Source: an uncultured Parabacteroides sp. (lineage in GTDB: Bacteria > Bacteroidota > Bacteroidia > Bacteroidales > Tannerellaceae). Taken from it: DNA of 64,000 bases. Position numbers and translations under genes: made by a program. This document shows, piece after piece, positions 18,532 to 27,409 of the stretch (position 1 is the first letter of the stretch; every line of letters begins with the position of its first letter). The stretch spans positions 1 through 64,000 of the forward strand of contig NZ_CANTZW010000002.1 in NCBI RefSeq assembly GCF_947855115.1, given 5' to 3'. Below the pieces are notes generated by a model. It did no database searches. It saw only the letters and a list, made by a program, of their open reading frames with translations, and had not been told where the DNA came from.

Positions 18532-19119
18532 ATGGAAGTAGAAAATATTTTCGATACAGAAAACCGTGGGGGAGTCCTTTGGAATTTCCGGAGATTCGTG
18601 GATTTGGAAATACCCAAATTAGACTTTCCACAGGATTTTCATAAAGGGAAAGACCTCTTGCCGGGAGCTGTCCACGCTGCCGGGGTGAACCGGAAACGGC
18701 TGGAAGAGGCTTGCCGGTGTTTCCTTAGTGCGGCGGGTCAAAGTAAGGACTCCGACGTGAAGTTATTTGCATATCTGGGAGCGATAACCTGTTATTACGT
18801 GTTGGACGACCTGGATGCCATCGACCGCCTTGTAAAAGGGAAGGTAAAGGACTTGAAACCGAGGAGCAACTACCTTGCACGGCTCAATCCTACCGGCTTG
18901 GGGCAGAATATGTTGAAGGGTCTTGGTGTGGCGGCAGGTGGTGTGTTGTCTTTTGTACCGCAAACAAAAATGGCAGGCTATGCCCTGATGCAGTGGGCTT
19001 CGCGTATGCAGGCGGAAGATGTGTTGAATCCGGATTATGATAATTCATATTTTTATCGGATACGAGTAAAGATTACAGAGGTGGAATACGAGAAACTTTA
19101 TCGGAAATTAAAAAGTTGA
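18532..19119 (+). CDS. Unknown protein with hydrophobic Gly/Ala segment (paralogue 2)
   Basis: The product is 195 residues and starts 5 bp after the previous stop. It has a helical TPR-like part (EEACRCFLSAAGQSKDSD, LFAYLGAITCYYVLDD), then a Gly-rich hydrophobic stretch (GLGVAAGGVLSFVP) and SRMQAEDVLNPDYD. The layout and the SRMxxED motif match the upstream gene, pointing to tandem duplication and divergence. No enzyme motif is visible. Confidence 0.7.
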   Translation: MEVENIFDTENRGGVLWNFRRFVDLEIPKLDFPQDFHKGKDLLPGAVHAAGVNRKRLEEACRCFLSAAGQSKDSDVKLFAYLGAITCYYVLDDLDAIDRLVKGKVKDLKPRSNYLARLNPTGLGQNMLKGLGVAAGGVLSFVPQTKMAGYALMQWASRMQAEDVLNPDYDNSYFYRIRVKITEVEYEKLYRKLKS

Positions 19120-19166
19120 TTTCCATGAAAGTATAAGAAACAGGAAAACTTAAAAACTTAAATCTT

Positions 19167-21554
19167 ATGGCAGAAGAAATATCAAAACGCATAGATGCGA
19201 TTATTAAAGAGCGCAAGGATACACGGTTACCGGAGATAGAACGGAAGCTGGAATTGGTGCGTAACGTATCTGTTTTGGCAGGCAGGCTTCGAGCCTTGCA
19301 GGAGAAGCTGAGTTACCAAAAGCAGGCAGGAACGGGGAATATGCTGGCTCTTTTGGATTATGCCCCGATGCTGGCCGATACCCTCGAGACCTTGAACCTG
19401 CAAACTTTGGAGAACAGGCTGGAAGCCTTGCGGAAAGAACTGGAACGGCTGCACAGGCGTTTTTCCCGCGAGAGCATCCAGATAGCTCTGATAGGCTATG
19501 CGAGGAAGGGGAAAAGCTGTTTCCTGCAATCCGTTTCAGGCTTGGGCGACGACGTAATCCCCACTTCCAGCCTGACCGACTGTACGGGGGCTGTTTCCAT
19601 TATTGAAAACTCAAAGGAACCTTTTTCCCTGAATTTGGATTATTATACGATCCCTGAATTTCTGAACGCCGTAAATACGAAATTGAAAGAATATTTCGGA
19701 AACCGGTATCGGGTGGCTTCCCTTGACGATGTGGAGCGGCTCAGGGGAAATATCGTCGAGGTTGAAAATCTGTCGAAAGAAGACATAAAGAGGGTCTTTT
19801 ACCGAGATTACATACAAGGGGTGGGTGTGTACCGTTCTTGCCTGGAAGGAAAAGAGCCTTCGCTTTTCAACGGGGAAGAGAATGTTGTAGAATATGTGGC
19901 GAAATATAAGGAATTTGTAACGGGCGACCCTATCCCTTCCCGTTACGACAAGTACGAACGGGAAGTCCACGGATCTGTGACGAAGGTGCTGTTCAATAAA
20001 TTCGTGGCTGTAAAGGCAGCTTATGTCAAGAAAGAATATACGTTTAGTGAAGCCGGGAAAATTGTCATGGTGGATACGATCGGTTTGGGGAACGGGCATA
20101 CTTCGGATAAAGATAAGGCGAAGATGTTCGACGTGCTTGCCAACGATACGGATGTAGCCATTTATACGTTGCTGGTACCAGAAACAGGGCTGAGTAGCTT
20201 GCCCGAGATAGAAGTGGATAAGCTTAATGAGATATTTGAAACTCTGGCCGATTACAGCCCGGAGCGGTGGATAGTGGGGAACGTAAATCATTTTGGGCCT
20301 GATTACCCGTTGTTTAAGAATAATAAAGTTAAATATGACGGTTACATCAGTACCTGTCAATACGTAAGGAACGGTCTTGCCCATACGGAATACGGTTCGA
20401 AAGACGGGGTGAAGAAACCGATGCCTTATTGGGGGCTGGTGGATAATACGGATAAAGAGGATGTGACGCGGAATATTCTGTTCCCTGTCCTAGATCTCAT
20501 TCAGAATAATATCGACGACATAGACCGCTCGTTCATGGTATCGGCCGACAAGCGTGCGAAAGAGTTGTATTACGAGTACAATTCCGTATGCGAGACGCTG
20601 GGTAAGGCTATCGGCTCGCTGGAAAAAACGAATCCGAATTACCAGACGGAGTTTAACCGGAATTATGAGAACCTGAGATTGCGTTTTGCCCTGGAACAGT
20701 ACGTGGAAAAGCTGGAAGGGGAAAAAGACAAGGTTTGCGGCACCATCGTCGAGGACTTGAGGCCGATGGTGGATTCAGTCCTGGAGTTCGTGCCTACCAA
20801 GCCTGAAATAGAAGAGGCCTTGTACCGGATGGGTGCCAAGCATACGCAGCTTGTTTTCAATAATTTTACAGACAATGCCCGGGCTAAAATCCTCTCGGCC
20901 TTGAAGGTTGTCAGTGCCGGTAGTATCCGGAAGGTGCAGGACGGGGTGAAGAATGAAATCGCCCGGATCCTGTTCGATGATGGCAAGTTGGGATGCCTGA
21001 ATTTGTCGACCGCATCGAACGGGAAGCCCTCGGTGGAATGGATGGACGCCTTCTGCCGGGAAAAACTGGGCGCTTACAAGACATTACGATCGGCTTTCCG
21101 TTCGGTAGTGGCTTTCCGGATGAATATCGAAGGTTTCCTGTATGCGAAATGTGTTAAGGCTTGTGCTCCGATGAAGGCGGAAACTTTCATCTCGGATGGA
21201 GGAAGTGTCGGGGAACGGGTGGATCGTATCTGGCAAGCTGTATGTTCGGCTATCCTGAAAGTGCAGGAAAACCTGTCCCGTGAATTCGGACTGAGCTTTT
21301 CGATACTGGATGTGGAAGTACAGGAGATGTCGATGCCGAACCTGCTCGTCTGGTGCATGGTCGAAACGTTCATGCAGGAATTGGTCAATACCGGGAACGG
21401 CGAGGAGCTTTACGGTTTCTATGCCGAATACGCCACCCGCATTTGGCAAAAGGAAATCCGAATGCAGGAGAACATCCGGGAAGCAGTGGGCGATATCCTA
21501 ACTCTTTCGCAGGAGATGAACGCCTGTTGCCAGTTCAGCCAATATGTGAATTGA
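19167..21554 (+). CDS. Dynamin-like large GTPase
   Basis: The product is 795 residues. An N-terminal helical, coiled-coil region (1-105) precedes a GTPase domain: P-loop IGYARKGKS (109-117), switch-I Thr in TDCTGAVS (137-144) and G3 VDTIGLGNGH (302-311). The G4 position is less standard (WIVGNVNHFG, about 368-377). The rest is long and helical, as in bacterial dynamin-like proteins. Such proteins usually bind and remodel membranes. No transmembrane helix is obvious, so contact could be peripheral or through the neighbouring Gly/Ala-segment proteins. It is the largest gene of the cluster and probably a central NTPase. A generic septin- or Era-like assignment is the alternative. Confidence 0.75.
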   Translation: MAEEISKRIDAIIKERKDTRLPEIERKLELVRNVSVLAGRLRALQEKLSYQKQAGTGNMLALLDYAPMLADTLETLNLQTLENRLEALRKELERLHRRFSRESIQIALIGYARKGKSCFLQSVSGLGDDVIPTSSLTDCTGAVSIIENSKEPFSLNLDYYTIPEFLNAVNTKLKEYFGNRYRVASLDDVERLRGNIVEVENLSKEDIKRVFYRDYIQGVGVYRSCLEGKEPSLFNGEENVVEYVAKYKEFVTGDPIPSRYDKYEREVHGSVTKVLFNKFVAVKAAYVKKEYTFSEAGKIVMVDTIGLGNGHTSDKDKAKMFDVLANDTDVAIYTLLVPETGLSSLPEIEVDKLNEIFETLADYSPERWIVGNVNHFGPDYPLFKNNKVKYDGYISTCQYVRNGLAHTEYGSKDGVKKPMPYWGLVDNTDKEDVTRNILFPVLDLIQNNIDDIDRSFMVSADKRAKELYYEYNSVCETLGKAIGSLEKTNPNYQTEFNRNYENLRLRFALEQYVEKLEGEKDKVCGTIVEDLRPMVDSVLEFVPTKPEIEEALYRMGAKHTQLVFNNFTDNARAKILSALKVVSAGSIRKVQDGVKNEIARILFDDGKLGCLNLSTASNGKPSVEWMDAFCREKLGAYKTLRSAFRSVVAFRMNIEGFLYAKCVKACAPMKAETFISDGGSVGERVDRIWQAVCSAILKVQENLSREFGLSFSILDVEVQEMSMPNLLVWCMVETFMQELVNTGNGEELYGFYAEYATRIWQKEIRMQENIREAVGDILTLSQEMNACCQFSQYVN

Positions 21555-21618
21555 AAATAATGGCTTCCGGACGATGCGTTTTTTCGAGGAATAATAATGG
21601 ATAAAAATAAAAAGGATT

Positions 21619-22665
21619 ATGAGTTTTTTTGATAAATTTAAAGATAAGGCACATGCCCATTTGTCGCTGAATATCTGTATGCTGGGCGCCCGGGGAGTGG
21701 GCAAGACAACTGTACTGACGTCAATTTTCAACGATTCCCGTAGTAAGGACGGTTTTGCCCGGACTCGGATTTCGATGATGGCGAAACCGGAAACCCGGAC
21801 GGAACTTGCCAAACACAGGGACAAGCTGCTGGAAGTGTTCAGCAAGCGGACGGACATAGCCGTCATTCCGCCGAGCAAGGGGGAACACATATTCAAGTTC
21901 GACTTGGGGCTTCTCGGCTGCACGCCTTGCGTGGATCTGACCGTAACGGATTATCCAGGCGAGAAACTGGAGCAGGAGCCGGAATACGTATCGGAGAAAA
22001 TCCGGGAATCGGAGGTGGTGATTATCGCCATCGATGCACCTTATCTGATGGAGGATGGAGGGGCTTACAACGAGGAGAAGAACCAGGTGGCCTTGGTGAC
22101 CAAATTTGTGGAAGACAATTTGGACTCGTTCGATGATAAGCTGGTGATGCTTGTCCCCCTGAAATGCGAGAAATACTTGGATTTGCTGGTGGAAGAAAGC
22201 CGTCGGAAGAACCGTTCGGAAGAGATGTTCCGCCTGATTTGTGACAAATTCTATATGCGGCTAATCAGTTTGTTGCAGTCGAAAGGGAAAGTGGCGGTTG
22301 TCGTCGCTCCAATCCTGACAGTGGGAGGCGTTGTATTCGACCGTTTCGTGTACGACGGGCAGATGCATGTTTCGAAATTCAAGTTCTACGATGGCATAAC
22401 TGCAGATGGCGCGGATGCCAAATACTTTCCAGTTTTCTGTGCCCAGCCAATCATATATCTGCTCTCGTTTGTGGCGATGAAATATAAGCGATACCGCAAC
22501 AAGGCGGGCTTCTTCGGGATGCTGTTACAGTCGGTGTTCGATTTTCTCGACAAGAACGAGGATTTCCTGGTCGAGATGGTGAAAGTGGATAAGTTACGCC
22601 TGAAGGAAGGTAACGGGTATAAAATGATCTGCGGGTCTAATTTGTTCTATTCAAAAAATGATTAA
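21619..22665 (+). CDS. P-loop GTPase without NKxD (paralogue A)
   Basis: The product is 348 residues with a GTPase-like domain: G1 GARGVGKT (23-30) and G3 DYPGE (111-115). At the G4 position it has VPLKCE (179-184) instead of NKxD. The next gene has VPIKCE at the same place, and both carry a later block, TVGGVVFDRF here and TIGGLLFDHY there, so they form a family. This resembles the DO-GTPase type proteins predicted in NTP-dependent conflict systems (recalled, not searched). A hydrophobic stretch around 270-285 (FCAQPIIYLLSFVAM) could contact membrane. The GTP versus ATP preference cannot be read from the sequence. Confidence 0.75.
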   Translation: MSFFDKFKDKAHAHLSLNICMLGARGVGKTTVLTSIFNDSRSKDGFARTRISMMAKPETRTELAKHRDKLLEVFSKRTDIAVIPPSKGEHIFKFDLGLLGCTPCVDLTVTDYPGEKLEQEPEYVSEKIRESEVVIIAIDAPYLMEDGGAYNEEKNQVALVTKFVEDNLDSFDDKLVMLVPLKCEKYLDLLVEESRRKNRSEEMFRLICDKFYMRLISLLQSKGKVAVVVAPILTVGGVVFDRFVYDGQMHVSKFKFYDGITADGADAKYFPVFCAQPIIYLLSFVAMKYKRYRNKAGFFGMLLQSVFDFLDKNEDFLVEMVKVDKLRLKEGNGYKMICGSNLFYSKND

Positions 22666-22677
22666 TAAATTAAAGAG

Positions 22678-23994
22678 ATGAGTTCTATAAATGTCATGTT
22701 ATTTGGGGCGAGCCGTTCGGGGAAGACTTCCATCTTGTCGAGTATGCTGACGGTGAGCCGTACTTATTTGTCGAAGGATTACAACCTGCTGTTACAGGAC
22801 AAGACGGATTATACTGACGGTAAGACTACGTTGAACGACAGCAAACTAGGTATGGAAAATTTGTTGAAGAAAGATTGGAGCCCAGAACCCAGGCTGGGGG
22901 ACCTGACGGGTAGCCAACAACTTTCGGAATACCGGTTTCAGCTGACTATTACAAGTGTCCAAGGGGTGGATCCGTTGACTGTGAATTTTATTGATATACC
23001 GGGTGAGAACTTCAAACAGATACATCCAGCCTATAATCAGGTGTGTGATCTGGTGAAAGATTGTCAGATCCTGATGGTTGCCGTAGATACTCCCTCGTTG
23101 CTGTATACCGACAACATGCAGGACGCATATTACGATGAGGCATTGAATTGTGTAGAAGAGTTGAGGGATATGGTCAGCCTTTGGGGGATGAACCGGGGGA
23201 AGGAAGCCTTGAGGTTGCTGGTCTTTGTTCCTATCAAATGTGAATATTGGGTTCAGAAGAATAGGATGGACAAGGTTTACCAACTGATTGAGAAGGTTTA
23301 TCAGGATCAGATAGCCATAACAGAGAATTTTTCGAAGGTAAAAATCATGACGATGCCTGTCGAAACCATTGGGGGGCTTCTGTTCGACCACTATACCGAG
23401 CCGGACCGGATGAAGATACTGGCGTACGATCCGGATAAAAAGGTGTTCCAGAAAGACATGGAAGACAACCGTAATTTAGTGGGGGATGGCGACCGGGATT
23501 GCATCCGTTGCGAAATGAAATCAGCAAATATCGTGACTTTGGGTAAAACCGGGTTACCTTATTGCCTGACAGGGAAAGACAGGCTGGTTGATGTACGGGA
23601 AATCCCGCGTCCTCCGTATTGTTTTAGGGAAGGCTACCCGATACCGTATGCTTGGTTCAAGCCCGTAGGGGAATACAAACCCGACAACTGCGACCAGTTG
23701 CTGCTGGAAATCATGAAATTCATGGTGCAGGACGCAGCTGCTATTGCCAACCAGAAAGTACGCACTTTGATAAGTGCCAGTAATTCTGGATCTTTGTTTT
23801 TGTTCGATTGTTTATGGAAAATAATTAGATTTATATTGAAGACGATTGGCATTCTTGGTTCTTTTAGCCAGGAAACTCAATTGGTGGCCATGTGCCGGGC
23901 TATTAGTAAAATGAAGGAAGACAAACGTTTCCTGGGAAAGTATAAGGTTATTTATAATAGCCTTGACCCGGATGGTTCAGATTTTAAATTTTAG
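22678..23994 (+). CDS. P-loop GTPase without NKxD (paralogue B)
   Basis: The product is 438 residues starting 12 bp after paralogue A. It has G1 GASRSGKTS (10-18), G3 DIPGE (106-110) and the VPIKCE block (184-189), followed by TIGGLLFDHY. It is longer than A, with an insert rich in Cys (DCIRCEMKS) and a hydrophobic helix near the C-terminus (LFLFDCLWKIIRFILKTIGI) that may be membrane-associated. Adjacent paralogues suggest that the two act as a heterodimer, a known habit of paired GTPases. That pairing is inference. Confidence 0.75.
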   Translation: MSSINVMLFGASRSGKTSILSSMLTVSRTYLSKDYNLLLQDKTDYTDGKTTLNDSKLGMENLLKKDWSPEPRLGDLTGSQQLSEYRFQLTITSVQGVDPLTVNFIDIPGENFKQIHPAYNQVCDLVKDCQILMVAVDTPSLLYTDNMQDAYYDEALNCVEELRDMVSLWGMNRGKEALRLLVFVPIKCEYWVQKNRMDKVYQLIEKVYQDQIAITENFSKVKIMTMPVETIGGLLFDHYTEPDRMKILAYDPDKKVFQKDMEDNRNLVGDGDRDCIRCEMKSANIVTLGKTGLPYCLTGKDRLVDVREIPRPPYCFREGYPIPYAWFKPVGEYKPDNCDQLLLEIMKFMVQDAAAIANQKVRTLISASNSGSLFLFDCLWKIIRFILKTIGILGSFSQETQLVAMCRAISKMKEDKRFLGKYKVIYNSLDPDGSDFKF

Positions 23995-24000
23995 CAGCGT

Positions 24001-24969
24001 ATGAAGATTTATATAAATAAAAATTGCAATGGCTACCATTGGTTTGAAGGTGAACCTTTGGGGAAAGCCGGAAAATTGGAAATGCCGGAGGTAACGGTGT
24101 TGGGGAAGGCATCCTATTACTTGGATAAGTTATTCCTGTATGCCCAATACGAGGTGGTCCTGATAGAAAATGACAGATCCAGTGAGCCGGTCTATTTCCT
24201 TGCTATCAATAATCTCCCGGAACATCACCGGAAGGATACTTTCGGGAGGCCGCTCAATTTCCAACTGATTTTTGCAGGGGATAATCTGGGTGAAATCAGT
24301 AGGTTCTTGTTCGCCTATCTGTCCGGTTGGGAAAAGTTCGCGGAGGTTTTCTCACCGATGTTCTCGGCAGGTACGGTCAACCTGATTTGTGATTGCGACA
24401 GGCTGAATGCTTATTGGATGGATTTATCCGGCAGGAAGTTAAAAGAGTCTGCGGGGAAGATATTCAATCCCGGCAGGCCGGTAAAATTTATTTATACGAA
24501 AAGCCCCGAGACTATCAGTGAAAGATTCGGTTGGAACAAAAGTGACATCCAAAAGATAAATTACAAATCCTTGGACAGCTTTGCCGAAATGGAATTTTTC
24601 GAGTCTGGAGATAATGATGCGAAGGAATTACGTGACCTAATACAGAAATTGACAGCCGAGAACCAAGGTCTGGAAAAAAGAATAAAGGATTTGTGTTCCG
24701 AGAACGAAAGATTGGCAGAAGAAAACAAGGAGCTTAGGGCCGGACTTGGACCTGATTTGGACGGAATGAGGAAGTTGCAGGGCAAAATACAGGATTTAAT
24801 GAGTAAAAGCCAAGCCTTGGTCGGAAAAGTAATGGAATCGGAAGAAAAAATAAAGTACCTACGTTCTGAAAATGAAAGGTTGACGGTCGGGAACGAAAAA
24901 CTTAAGAAAGGCTGTATAATCGCTTTAGTTGTCGCCGTCTTATCCTTTTTTATGTATTTTTTTTTATAA
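24001..24969 (+). CDS. Tail-anchored coiled-coil protein of the GTPase cluster
   Basis: The product is 322 residues. The N-terminal globular half (1-195) is beta-rich with a conserved-looking FGRPLNFQLIFAGDN block. The second half is a long coiled coil (about 200-300) of repeated SENERL heptads. It ends in a single hydrophobic segment (about 304-322, CIIALVVAVLSFFMYFFL) directly before the stop, so it is likely tail-anchored in the inner membrane with the globular part in the cytosol. The N-terminal half may be a GTPase-associated (GAP1-like) domain; I cannot confirm this. It starts 6 bp after the GTPase gene. Confidence 0.65.
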   Translation: MKIYINKNCNGYHWFEGEPLGKAGKLEMPEVTVLGKASYYLDKLFLYAQYEVVLIENDRSSEPVYFLAINNLPEHHRKDTFGRPLNFQLIFAGDNLGEISRFLFAYLSGWEKFAEVFSPMFSAGTVNLICDCDRLNAYWMDLSGRKLKESAGKIFNPGRPVKFIYTKSPETISERFGWNKSDIQKINYKSLDSFAEMEFFESGDNDAKELRDLIQKLTAENQGLEKRIKDLCSENERLAEENKELRAGLGPDLDGMRKLQGKIQDLMSKSQALVGKVMESEEKIKYLRSENERLTVGNEKLKKGCIIALVVAVLSFFMYFFL

Positions 24970-24978
24970 TGATAGATT

Positions 24979-25875
24979 ATGTGTACACATTTATTAGGAT
25001 TAGATTCGAAGATTTATGAACATCCGGAAGACCGGAAGACGTTGCAGGCACTGACTTCGATGAAAGGTTTTGACCATGTCGTAAGTGCCTTTTTGAACTG
25101 GACAGGGGTGAAGGCAAATTATGTGATTCATAAAGGCAGCAGCTACCATGTGACGGAAGATTCCTGCCCGGAACTTTTTCATTTGGTGAAAGAGGCTGCC
25201 TCTATCTTGGATGTGGCGGATCTTCCCCGTGTTTATTTGGAGTGGAATTACGGAATTAACGGCTATACGACTGGATACAAGGAAACGACAATGATGGTTC
25301 TGAATACGGGAGTAATCGATTTGATGAGCGATATGGAGCAGACTTTCGTTATCGGGCACGAATTGGGGCATATCAAAAGCAAACACGTCATTTACCATAC
25401 GATGGGTTCTTTGTTGACGAATTTCATTAGTGAGGTTCCGATAATTGGTTTTATATCGGACAAATTATTTTCCATCGCTTTGATGCGCTGGTCGCGTATG
25501 TCGGAGTTTACGGCAGACCGCGCCGGATTGCTGGCTTGTCAGGATCTTGACGCGGCAATGAAGGCGATTATCAAGATGTCGGGGGTACCTGGGCGTTATT
25601 TCGACCGGATAAATGTAGATGCTTTCCTTCGTGAAGCGGAAGATTTCGAGAAGGAACTCTCCACGACCGATAGGGCTTGGGAGAAAGCGATTAACCTATT
25701 TTCCAATGACCATCCTTGGACGGTAATTCGCGCCCTTGAATTGAAACGGTGGGTGGACAGCGGAGCGTACGACCGGATTCTGGAAAACAACTCGTCGGTG
25801 ATTTGCCGCGTATGCCATGGGGAGAATCTCCACGGAAGTGTAACTTGTGAATATTGTGGCTCTGATCTGGTGTAA
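24979..25875 (+). CDS. M48-family zinc metallopeptidase with C-terminal zinc ribbon
   Basis: The product is 298 residues. The catalytic motif is HELGH (127-131), with the third zinc ligand in SEFTADRAG (Glu176). These are the M48/Ste24-HtpX hallmarks. Unlike HtpX it has no N-terminal membrane helices. One moderately hydrophobic stretch (about 144-168) separates the two motifs. The C-terminus carries four cysteines (276, 279, 290, 293; CRVC and CEYCG), a zinc ribbon likely to bind a partner or nucleic acid. As part of a GTPase/ADP-ribose cluster it could be a processing enzyme or an effector. The target is unknown. Confidence 0.8.
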   Translation: MCTHLLGLDSKIYEHPEDRKTLQALTSMKGFDHVVSAFLNWTGVKANYVIHKGSSYHVTEDSCPELFHLVKEAASILDVADLPRVYLEWNYGINGYTTGYKETTMMVLNTGVIDLMSDMEQTFVIGHELGHIKSKHVIYHTMGSLLTNFISEVPIIGFISDKLFSIALMRWSRMSEFTADRAGLLACQDLDAAMKAIIKMSGVPGRYFDRINVDAFLREAEDFEKELSTTDRAWEKAINLFSNDHPWTVIRALELKRWVDSGAYDRILENNSSVICRVCHGENLHGSVTCEYCGSDLV

Positions 25876-25876
25876 T

Positions 25877-26428
25877 ATGCAACTTACCAACAACTCCAAA
25901 ATAACCGTCTACGGCATCCCATTCTTAGGTGTGGAGGAACTTGTCTACCGTTTCCTGGAAGGGAAACCGAAGGAAGGGATCTATGTGGGAGGGGAACGGA
26001 AAGCGTACCCCTGTTTCGACAGTGAAGACTGGCAGTACGAGAATCGTTTTTACTGGAATTTCGTTTTTGCCCGTGATCTGGAGGAACTGAAGGCCAAAGT
26101 CGAGCGTTTGCGGGCGATGGAAGGACGCTATAGTTGCCGGAAGCTATGTTCGGACTTGGGGCCGATGGTGTATTGGGAAGGCGATGCCCACCACTTGATG
26201 GAGACGAACGGCAGCGAGGATATTGTCTATGTGCCTTTCCGGGGGCGTGTCGAACGCTTTGTCCCGCCCGAAAAGCCGCGGGAACATATCCCGAAAAGGG
26301 ATTGTCCGAAGTCCGAGAAGGCAAAGCGGGCGGTGGAGGAAACTCCTCGCCCTCTGTCGCGTATGGACCGGCTGATGGCAGAACTGAGGAAAGATTATCT
26401 CATGAGTAAATATGGTTCGGATGAATAA
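25877..26428 (+). CDS. Unknown protein before the NADAR-like gene
   Basis: The product is 183 residues from ATG 25877, one base after the M48 stop codon. It has a mixed alpha/beta N-terminal part (TVYGIPFLGVEELVYRFLEG) and a middle region with several aromatics and DAHHLME. A charged, proline-rich, probably flexible C-terminal tail (PPEKPREHIPKRD) comes last. No family is recognised. Its end overlaps the next gene by 17 bp, indicating coupling with the NADAR-like protein. Confidence 0.6.
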   Translation: MQLTNNSKITVYGIPFLGVEELVYRFLEGKPKEGIYVGGERKAYPCFDSEDWQYENRFYWNFVFARDLEELKAKVERLRAMEGRYSCRKLCSDLGPMVYWEGDAHHLMETNGSEDIVYVPFRGRVERFVPPEKPREHIPKRDCPKSEKAKRAVEETPRPLSRMDRLMAELRKDYLMSKYGSDE

Positions 26429-26987
26429 GATTAGATCTCTTTATGTAAGGTGGCTGGTCCGGCGGGGAAAAGCGGTCGATATTTATTCGAAAGGGGAATA
26501 TCCGGCGGATGTTTTGTCGAACCTGTGCGGGAATAAATTCGAGTTGGACGGCTTCCTGTGCGGTTCGATGGAAGGTTTTTTGCAGTCGCTGAAATATGCC
26601 GATCGGCAGGTACAACATCAGGTATGCCAGATGAAAGGCCGGAAAGCCAGGCAGAAGAGCACGAATACCTGGAAGGTAAAGCAGCAGGTGTTTTGGAATG
26701 GCGAAGTGATAGAGCGCAACGGAGCTTCGTTCCAGCTTCTTTTGCGGAGGGCTTACCGGGCGATGTTCGACCAGAACGAACGATTCCGGAATGCCTTGCT
26801 TCTGACACGGGGAAAGCAGCTTTTCCATACAAGGGGAGCGGCTGATCCTTACAAGACGATTCTGACGGAACAGGAATTTTGCCGGATATTAACGGAAATC
26901 CGTGATTCGGTGGACAAAGTGGTCGAGTCGGCTGACGGCTGGATGTGTTACCGGAAGCGATGCCCATTCCGTGTTTTTTGTAAATAA
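26412..26987 (+). CDS. NADAR-like protein (ADP-ribose N-glycosidase fold)
   Basis: The product is 191 residues. It aligns by eye with YbiA/NADAR proteins. Matching blocks are LSNLCGNKFELDG (about 36-48), SMEGFLQSLKY with the conserved Glu (about 52-62), GRKARQK, RRAYRAMFDQNERFRNALL and a terminal CRILTEIRD helix. NADAR enzymes cut N-glycosidic bonds of ADP-ribosylated guanine or of riboflavin-pathway intermediates. The substrate here is unknown. Together with the ARH gene at 15860 it gives the cluster two ADP-ribose-type enzymes. An ATG at 26421 is an alternative start. Confidence 0.65.
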   Translation: MVRMNKIRSLYVRWLVRRGKAVDIYSKGEYPADVLSNLCGNKFELDGFLCGSMEGFLQSLKYADRQVQHQVCQMKGRKARQKSTNTWKVKQQVFWNGEVIERNGASFQLLLRRAYRAMFDQNERFRNALLLTRGKQLFHTRGAADPYKTILTEQEFCRILTEIRDSVDKVVESADGWMCYRKRCPFRVFCK

Positions 26988-26989
26988 AT

Positions 26990-27395
26990 ATGTAGCGTAA
27001 AATAAAAAAGTGGGTTTATTTGTTTTTAGCCTATTGGCTCCTTCCCGCTGCCGCTCAGGAAAACTTGAGAGACCGGATGAGAACGTATCCTCTTGCTCTT
27101 GGCTTCGGAACGTGGTTACCCCTTGGCGAAAATCAACTATGCCGTAGGCCGGGCAGAGCGGCTCCCGGATTCGGAGTATGAAAAGTGGCTGGAAGAAACC
27201 GCCCCTCAGATACCGATGGCTTATAATTTGCTGGGTAAGTTTTATTACGACCGGGGTGTGGCGGAAAACGACCGACATTTGCTGGAAAAAGCCAGACATT
27301 GTTTCGAGTAGGCCGACAAGTACGCCTGCCTGAGTACGGAAAGCGCGAAATGGCTACAATGTATTGCAAAACATCTGGCTAAGTTTCAAGGATAG
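26990..27395 (+). pseudogene. Ruined secreted repeat (TPR/Sel1-like) protein gene
   Basis: ATG at 26990 is followed directly by TAG. In the same frame RKIKKWVYLFLAYWLLPAAA forms a good signal peptide, then QENLRDRM. A frameshift near 27080 moves the sequence to YPLAKINYAVGRAERLPDSE and LLGKFYYDRGVAENDRHLLE, a Sel1/TPR-like helix pair. A TAG at 27309-27311 interrupts that frame, which resumes as ADKYACLSTESAKWLQC until 27395. With two nonsense codons and one shift the gene is dead. It lies 2 bp after the NADAR-like stop. Confidence 0.65.
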
Positions 27396-27409
27396 ACATT
27401 GAATGACTT

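Noticed and set aside
1..27311. Stop-codon reassignment, because several genes have in-frame TAG or TAA
   Set aside because: Both TAG and TAA are involved, the lesions occur only in decaying genes that also carry frameshifts, and all core genes use normal stops.
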